Assembly: GCA_030038215.1 (NCBI GenBank)
Contig: JASHPI010000031.1
Location: 1 to 33,248, forward strand
Source: Vulcanimicrobiota bacterium
GTDB taxonomy: Bacteria > Vulcanimicrobiota > Vulcanimicrobiia > Vulcanimicrobiales > Vulcanimicrobiaceae
DNA: 33,248 bases
Direction: 5' to 3'
Every line of letters begins with the position of its first letter. The first letter of the stretch is position 1. The position numbers and the translations under genes were made by a program. Below the pieces are notes generated by a model. It was not told where the DNA came from, searched no databases, and saw only the letters and a program-made list of their open reading frames with translations. This document shows positions 28,194 through 33,248 of this stretch, piece after piece.

Positions 28194-29327
28194 ATGTCGA
28201 AGCTCCCCGCCCACGTTCGGATCGCGATGACGGCGATTGCGGCACTGGCAGCCACTGCTTGCAGCCGCGGTGCCGGCAGTTTGCTCCCCACGCAGTCGGT
28301 CGCGGCGTCAGCGGCCGCGCAACAGGCCGACGTACCGGACAGGGACGTTTCCATTCTAAAGATGCTAACCAAACAGGTCGTTATCGGATCGACCATCGAT
28401 CCGAAGTTCGGCCAGCTCAATCCGTACGGGCTCACCGTCGCACCCATTTCGTCCGGGGGCTTCAACAAGGGCGACCTGGTAGTTTGCAACTTCAATGATA
28501 AAAAGAACGTCCAAGGGACCGGTTTTACGATCGTGGCCCTGCACCCGCAGCCCGGTTCGAAGCCGCGCCTGGTCTTTTCCAGCAAGGCGCTGGTCGGGTG
28601 CGATTGGCTAGCGCTAGGATACGATAACACTATTTGGGCGGCTGCGTTCAGCGCCAATGACAACCCGGTGATCTCGCCGACCGGCACGCTGGAATACAAC
28701 CTCAAGGGTAAGCCCTTCGACCACCCGTTTGGACAGATCTACGTCCAGCCGAATTCGGGCAGTCCGGCAATCTACGAAACCAACGCGGCCGACGGGACCC
28801 TGGTCCGGATCAACCTCAACGTGCCGTTCACGAACGACGTAATTGCTAAGGGCTTTGCGGTCAACCATGGCAAACCTGGCGGCATCTTCGCGCCGTCCGG
28901 CCTGGCGTACAATCCTGCCGGCGACATTCTCTACGTCGTCGACGGGACGAACAACTCCATAGTTGCCTTGTCAGACGTGACGAAAATCCCGACCGGCGGC
29001 GTTACGGTGGAACCCGGAGGCAAGACGTTTAAAGGTAAATTCGCATCGCAAGCGCATCTTCTGCTGGAAGGCGCGCCGCTGAACGGGCCTATTAGCGCGG
29101 CGCTGCTGTTCAATGGCAATCTGGTCGTCGGCAACACTGCAAATCCCAGCGGACAAAACATCATGGTCGAGATCTCCCCAGCCGGCAAGGTTCTCGACAC
29201 ACGCAACGTCGACAAGGGCGCGGCGGGAGCGCTCTTCGGCATGGCTGCAACCGGAACAAGCGCTGCTGACACGAAGCTATACTTCAATGACGACAACGAC
29301 AACAATGTCCAGGTGCTAGAACCATAG
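28194..29327 (+). CDS. Beta-propeller-type lipoprotein, duplicate copy 2 (377 aa)
   Basis: Same length and near-identical protein to copy 1; lipobox ATAC; same SD and leader. Confidence 0.82.
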   Translation: MSKLPAHVRIAMTAIAALAATACSRGAGSLLPTQSVAASAAAQQADVPDRDVSILKMLTKQVVIGSTIDPKFGQLNPYGLTVAPISSGGFNKGDLVVCNFNDKKNVQGTGFTIVALHPQPGSKPRLVFSSKALVGCDWLALGYDNTIWAAAFSANDNPVISPTGTLEYNLKGKPFDHPFGQIYVQPNSGSPAIYETNAADGTLVRINLNVPFTNDVIAKGFAVNHGKPGGIFAPSGLAYNPAGDILYVVDGTNNSIVALSDVTKIPTGGVTVEPGGKTFKGKFASQAHLLLEGAPLNGPISAALLFNGNLVVGNTANPSGQNIMVEISPAGKVLDTRNVDKGAAGALFGMAATGTSAADTKLYFNDDNDNNVQVLEP

Positions 29328-29332
29328 CGTCG

Positions 29333-30511
29333 ATGATAGCGATGAGTGCGATCCGGCACGTGGCCGTCCTTGTTGCGTCGGCAGACATGCTCTTCGGTTG
29401 CGGCTCCATCGGCTCGACGTCTGACGTAGCCCCCTCAGGTGTCCAAGCGCCCCTGAGGGGGTCGGCGGTCGGTCTCGGCCACGTTCTAACAACGCGGAAC
29501 GGCGGCCAGATCTTCGGCTTCGCGATCGACGTTCAGAGCAAGGACGGCATCCTCGCCACAGCAACCGACATCGAGACGTTCAATGCGAAGTCGGGGCGCA
29601 TTCTGGCGTCGTTCCCGACCGAGACGCCGCCGGGCACGACGTATAGCTTAGACGGTATCTTCACCGGCGGCGTCGCCCTGGTGACGCGGTACGTCGTCCC
29701 CAGCGGGAAGATCTTCGCGGCGCGGCATTACGATCTAATCGACCCGTTTACGGCAAAACGGTTCACCGGCAAGTGGAAGCCGCCGCTGCGGGACATCAAC
29801 GTCGAGCAGGCCGGACCCAACCAAAGTGCGGCGACGACCGCGCTCTACGCGATCGAGTTGAAGAATCAGGACCTGCCGGTTCTCATCGTCTCCAACGTTC
29901 AAAAAAACACCTTTGGCAAGGTGATCGGTCTCGATCCGAGTTCGTTTGCATTGGGCGACCAGCCTCAGCTCGCGCAGGACACCGCGACGCAGCAGGCGGT
30001 CCTGGCTACCTCGCCCGACGGCGGCCGAGTCGGCGGTGAAGCGCCGGTCAACCTCCTCATCGATCTCCGAACCGGCGCGCAGAAGCAGTTCAACGGGCTG
30101 AACAACGGGCCGTTTGGGTCAGGGTTCGTCAACGGGCTGGCGGTCGACTCGACGACCGGCATTGCGGCGACGACGACCGAGCTCAACGCCCAAGTCGAGC
30201 TCTACGACCTCGCGAAGGAGACGGGGACGGCAGTTCAGCTGCCCTGCACCGGTGACGCCTCGCAGGATAACAGCGGCGGCGGCGTTGCGAACGACCCGAT
30301 CAACGGGTTCTTTCTGGTAACCGACCCGGTTTACTGTGACGGCAGCGCAGGCAGCGCGATCGTCGTTTACGGCGAGAAGGGCAATCTCGTCGAAACGATC
30401 ACCGGCTTCACCTTCCAGCCCGGCCAATCGCCGCCGCTCATCGATCCGAAGACGCGGATCGGATGGGTATCGGGAGCCGCGCCCGACCAGCTCCAGCAGT
30501 TCTCCTACTGA
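29333..30511 (+). CDS. Secreted/lipoprotein beta-propeller-like protein
   Basis: Lipobox-like LFGC near the N-terminus; repeats such as GFVNGLAVDSTTGIAATTTELNAQVELYDL and INGFFLVTDPVYCDGSAGSAIVVYGEKGN. Confidence 0.72.
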   Translation: MIAMSAIRHVAVLVASADMLFGCGSIGSTSDVAPSGVQAPLRGSAVGLGHVLTTRNGGQIFGFAIDVQSKDGILATATDIETFNAKSGRILASFPTETPPGTTYSLDGIFTGGVALVTRYVVPSGKIFAARHYDLIDPFTAKRFTGKWKPPLRDINVEQAGPNQSAATTALYAIELKNQDLPVLIVSNVQKNTFGKVIGLDPSSFALGDQPQLAQDTATQQAVLATSPDGGRVGGEAPVNLLIDLRTGAQKQFNGLNNGPFGSGFVNGLAVDSTTGIAATTTELNAQVELYDLAKETGTAVQLPCTGDASQDNSGGGVANDPINGFFLVTDPVYCDGSAGSAIVVYGEKGNLVETITGFTFQPGQSPPLIDPKTRIGWVSGAAPDQLQQFSY

Positions 30512-30870
30512 GAACTCTTGCGTTGATGGAGGGCGAAGCGATTGCCTTCGGGATCGGTAACGAAGCACGCCCGGCAGTTCGGGAACTCGTACAGCTCGGT
30601 GACCTCGGTGCCGTGTTGGGCGAGGCGCTCGCGCATCGCCTCGATCTCGTCAACCTCGAATGATGCGCCGGTTGACGTTCCCGGCATAAAGCCGAGCGGT
30701 TCGCCATTGCCGATGCCGAAGGCCGTTGGTCCGACGTTGAACTCAACCCAGTGATCTCCGAACGATTCACCCGGCTCGAGACCGACGACGTCTCGATAGA
30801 ATGCGGCCGCGCGCGGGATGTCGCGAACCGAGTACGCGACGAATGCCATATCTTTAACCACGGTGCTCAC
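30505..30870 (-). CDS. VOC-family (glyoxalase/bleomycin resistance-like) protein
   Basis: MAFVAYSVRDIPRAAAFYRDVVGLEPGE ... CRACFVTDPEGNRFALHQR. Confidence 0.88.
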   Translation of the reverse strand: MSTVVKDMAFVAYSVRDIPRAAAFYRDVVGLEPGESFGDHWVEFNVGPTAFGIGNGEPLGFMPGTSTGASFEVDEIEAMRERLAQHGTEVTELYEFPNCRACFVTDPEGNRFALHQRKSSQ

Positions 30871-30904
30871 TCCGTAAGTGCGATCCGCCCGGGCGGGCGC
30901 GTCT

Positions 30905-30923
30905 GCGCGAGCGCAGCTCGCGC
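30905..30923 (-). terminator. Stem-loop downstream of the 30937-31287 gene (8-bp stem, 3-nt loop)
   Basis: gcgcgagc-gca-gctcgcgc, 14 nt after the minus-strand stop. No clear T-tract. Confidence 0.35.
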
Positions 30924-30936
30924 CCGAATGATACGG

Positions 30937-31287
30937 TTAGGTGCTTCTCGGACAGTAGAAGTTGACGGTTGCTTTGTTTAGTATCTTGAGGGTCGTGCTG
31001 GTTGCATTGACCCAATAGATGAACACCGCACTGCCATTGCTTCCGCTCTCCGTCACATTCACGGTAAGAGGCGTGCCGCCCTCGGAACCGTTATAAAAGT
31101 TGTTGAAGAAACAGCCGTTGCGCGGGTTCGGCATGCGTGTCTTCGCGCAGATGGCGCCCGGTTTGCACGTGAAGTCGGGGGAAATCGAGTCGGCCTGGAT
31201 CGTGCCGGCGATGACACCCGAGTCCGAACGCGGCGCAAGCGCCGGGTTGAAGGTCAGCGCAGCCAAGATGAACGAGGTCAGGATCAC
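30937..31287 (-). CDS. Small secreted hypothetical protein
   Basis: GTG start with AAGGAG SD; short hydrophobic N-terminus MILTSFILAALTFNPALA, mature part with four Cys. Confidence 0.6.
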   Translation of the reverse strand: MILTSFILAALTFNPALAPRSDSGVIAGTIQADSISPDFTCKPGAICAKTRMPNPRNGCFFNNFYNGSEGGTPLTVNVTESGSNGSAVFIYWVNATSTTLKILNKATVNFYCPRST

Positions 31288-31426
31288 GTATATACTCCTT
31301 GCAGTTGTAGGCGGTTAGTCTACGGCTAGGATAGCCGCAATCGTTTCAGTCACCCGCAAGCGGGCGAAGCTTTTCACATTGGTCTAATGCCCCGCCGCGC
31401 CGAGGCGACAAGCGGGAGGGACCCCG

Positions 31427-31455
31427 TTGCACTATTATTTCTAATAATATACAAT
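31427..31455 (+). promoter_or_regulatory. Putative promoter whose spacer is a palindromic operator
   Basis: -35 TTGCAC (31427-31432), 17-nt spacer TATTATT-TCT-AATAATA (31433-31449), -10 TACAAT (31450-31455). Confidence 0.55.
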
Positions 31456-31517
31456 CTATCAGCATCGCGCAATCGCGCGCCGGGCGCTACCATATCCATA
31501 CAGAAAGGTTTGATCGC

Positions 31518-33248
31518 ATGAGCACCTACCGAGCACCATTGCGCGACATGCAGTTCGCCTTGCGCGAACTCGCTGGCGTCGAAGAGGTCGCGAAACTTCC
31601 CGGTTGCGAGGACACCCTCGACGTCCTCGATTCGGTTCTCGAGGAGGCCGCGTCGTTTGCAACCGGCGTGCTGGATCCGCTCAACCGCACCGGCGACAAG
31701 GAGGGCTGCACCTGGAGCGCCGGCGAGGTGAAGACGCCCGCCGGTTTCAAGGAGGCGTACAAGAAGTTTGCCGACGCCGGCTGGATTGGCTTGCCGGTGC
31801 CGGCCGAGTACGGCGGACAGGGGCTGCCTCAGATTCTGCTCGGGCCGACGCTCGAGATGTGGAACGCCGCCAATATCGGTTTCGCGAACGGGCCCCTGCT
31901 CAACCAAGGGGCGATCGAGGCGATCGAGTTGGTAGGCTCGGCCGAACAGAAGCAGCGCTTTATCCCCAACTTGGTTTCCGGCAAATGGACCGGCACGATG
32001 TGTCTCACGGAGCCGCAAGCGGGTTCGGACCTGGCACAGGTCCGCGCTCGCGCCGTTCCGGCAGGCGATCACTACCTTCTCAGCGGGACGAAGATCTTCA
32101 TCACCTTCGGCGAGCACGACATGGCCGAGAACATCATCCACTTGGTACTGGCGCGCCTGCCCGACGCGCCGGAAGGGACCAAAGGCATCTCGCTCTTCAT
32201 CGTGCCGAAGTTTCTCGTCAACGCCGACGGCACGCTCGGCGAGCGCAACGACGTCGTCTGCGCAAGCATCGAGCATAAGCTCGGCATCAACGCCAATCCG
32301 ACATGCACGCTCAACTACGGTGAAAAGGGTCAGGGCGCCGTCGGCTACCTGGTCGGCGAGCCAAATCGCGGCCTCGAATATATGTTCATCATGATGAACG
32401 CGGCCCGCTTCTCGGTCGGCGTGCAAGGGCTCGCGCTGGCCGACCGCGCCTATCAGAGCGCGCTGGAATACGCCAAGGAGCGGGTGCAAGGGCGCGACGT
32501 CAAGCCCGGCTCGCGAACGCCCGAGCCAATCGTCAAGCATCCCGACGTCCGGCGAATGTTGATGTCGCAGAAAGCGACAATCGAGGCGATGCGCGCACTG
32601 GCGTACGTTACGGCGGCCTCGCTCGATTACACGCAGCGTCATCCGGACGAGCGCGTCCGCAAGGAGCACAAGGCCTTCGTCGAGCTCATGATCCCGGTGG
32701 TCAAAGGCTGGTGCACCGACAGCGCGGTGGAGCTCTGCTCGACGGCGCTGCAAATCTTCGGTGGCATGGGTTACATCGAGGAGACCGGGATCGCACAGCA
32801 GTATCGCGATGTGCGCATCACGACGATTTACGAAGGAACGACCGGCATTCAAGCACTCGACCTCGTGGGCCGCAAGCTCTTGCGCGACATGGGCGCGACC
32901 GCAAAGAGCGTCGGCAAGCGCATGGAGGAGGTTGCCAAGCGATGCGCAGGGCACCAGAACGCGGTCGTGAAGGGCATCGGCGAAGCCCTCGGTAAGGCAC
33001 TGACCGCGCTCAACGAAGCCTCTCAGTCGATCGGCATGAGCGCGATGGGCGATCTACACAAAGCCTTTGCGTGCTCGGTTCCCTACCTGCGCCTCTGGGG
33101 CGTAGTCGCAGGCGGCTGGCAGATGGCGCGGGCCGCCGAAATTGCGGCCGCGAAGATCGCAAGCGGCGATGCCGACGCCGAGTTCTACAAGGCCAAGCTC
33201 GCAACCGCGAAGTTTTACTCTACGCACGTCCTTTCGCAAGCCGCTTGG
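31518..33248 (+). CDS. Acyl-CoA dehydrogenase (DmdC-like), truncated at window end
   Basis: ATG at 31518 after AGAAAGG. Frame open to the last base: MSTYRAPLRDMQFALRELAG...WIGLPVPAEYGGQGLPQ...MCLTEPQAGSDLAQVR...GMGYIEETGIAQQYRDVRITTIYEGTTGIQALDLVGRK. Not in the ORF track because no stop occurs. Confidence 0.93.
   Translation, partial: MSTYRAPLRDMQFALRELAGVEEVAKLPGCEDTLDVLDSVLEEAASFATGVLDPLNRTGDKEGCTWSAGEVKTPAGFKEAYKKFADAGWIGLPVPAEYGGQGLPQILLGPTLEMWNAANIGFANGPLLNQGAIEAIELVGSAEQKQRFIPNLVSGKWTGTMCLTEPQAGSDLAQVRARAVPAGDHYLLSGTKIFITFGEHDMAENIIHLVLARLPDAPEGTKGISLFIVPKFLVNADGTLGERNDVVCASIEHKLGINANPTCTLNYGEKGQGAVGYLVGEPNRGLEYMFIMMNAARFSVGVQGLALADRAYQSALEYAKERVQGRDVKPGSRTPEPIVKHPDVRRMLMSQKATIEAMRALAYVTAASLDYTQRHPDERVRKEHKAFVELMIPVVKGWCTDSAVELCSTALQIFGGMGYIEETGIAQQYRDVRITTIYEGTTGIQALDLVGRKLLRDMGATAKSVGKRMEEVAKRCAGHQNAVVKGIGEALGKALTALNEASQSIGMSAMGDLHKAFACSVPYLRLWGVVAGGWQMARAAEIAAAKIASGDADAEFYKAKLATAKFYSTHVLSQAAW

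Larger units (their letters stand above)
26781..29327 (+). repeat. Tandem direct duplication (unit offset 1339 bp): 26781-27987 and 28120-29327
   Basis: The leader gcgcgatttcagagttccttcatctctcggt is identical at 26781 and 28120; downstream genes align without protein-level gaps. Confidence 0.88.

Noticed and set aside
31374-32954. 526-aa minus-strand ORF
   Set aside because: Antisense to a clear acyl-CoA dehydrogenase on the plus strand; no recognisable domain; typical shadow ORF in GC-rich DNA.

Overview
GC-rich bacterial chromosomal window, about 33 kb, densely coding. I found no rRNA, tRNA, CRISPR array, transposase or phage genes. Main blocks, left to right:
(1) The 3' end of a sarcosine-oxidase-like FAD enzyme.
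(2) A minus-strand group: two half-length CHAD ORFs, an APC permease, and beta-propeller lipoproteins.
(3) A plus-strand envelope and housekeeping run: GerMN protein, AMIN/amidase_3 amidase, murI, a convergent PAP2-like protein, secG, oppD, oppF.
(4) A histone H1-like Lys/Arg/Ala repeat protein divergent from topA, followed by topA-trmFO-hslV-hslU.
(5) A lipoprotein, a DUF2723 membrane protein, def-fmt-rsmB, then fhaA-like, fhaB-like, a PP2C-like protein lacking its catalytic Asp motifs, FtsW/RodA and a cytochrome c lipoprotein.
(6) An HExxH metalloprotease and a tandemly duplicated beta-propeller lipoprotein pair with a relic of a third gene between the copies.
(7) A VOC protein, a small secreted protein, and a 3'-truncated acyl-CoA dehydrogenase that is missing from the supplied ORF track.

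Strongest observations: the gene relic at 28004-28054, where 5 of 6 substitutions turn a quasi-palindrome into a perfect 13-bp inverted repeat; the predicted pseudophosphatase inside the FHA/FtsW cluster; the CHAD domain encoded as two ORFs; a promoter at 31427-31455 whose 17-bp spacer is exactly a palindrome; and the H1-like/topA divergent intergenic region with a possible leaderless topA promoter. No wholly new defence or mobile system is evident. The lineage is probably a poorly characterised high-GC phylum, but I cannot assign it from sequence alone.
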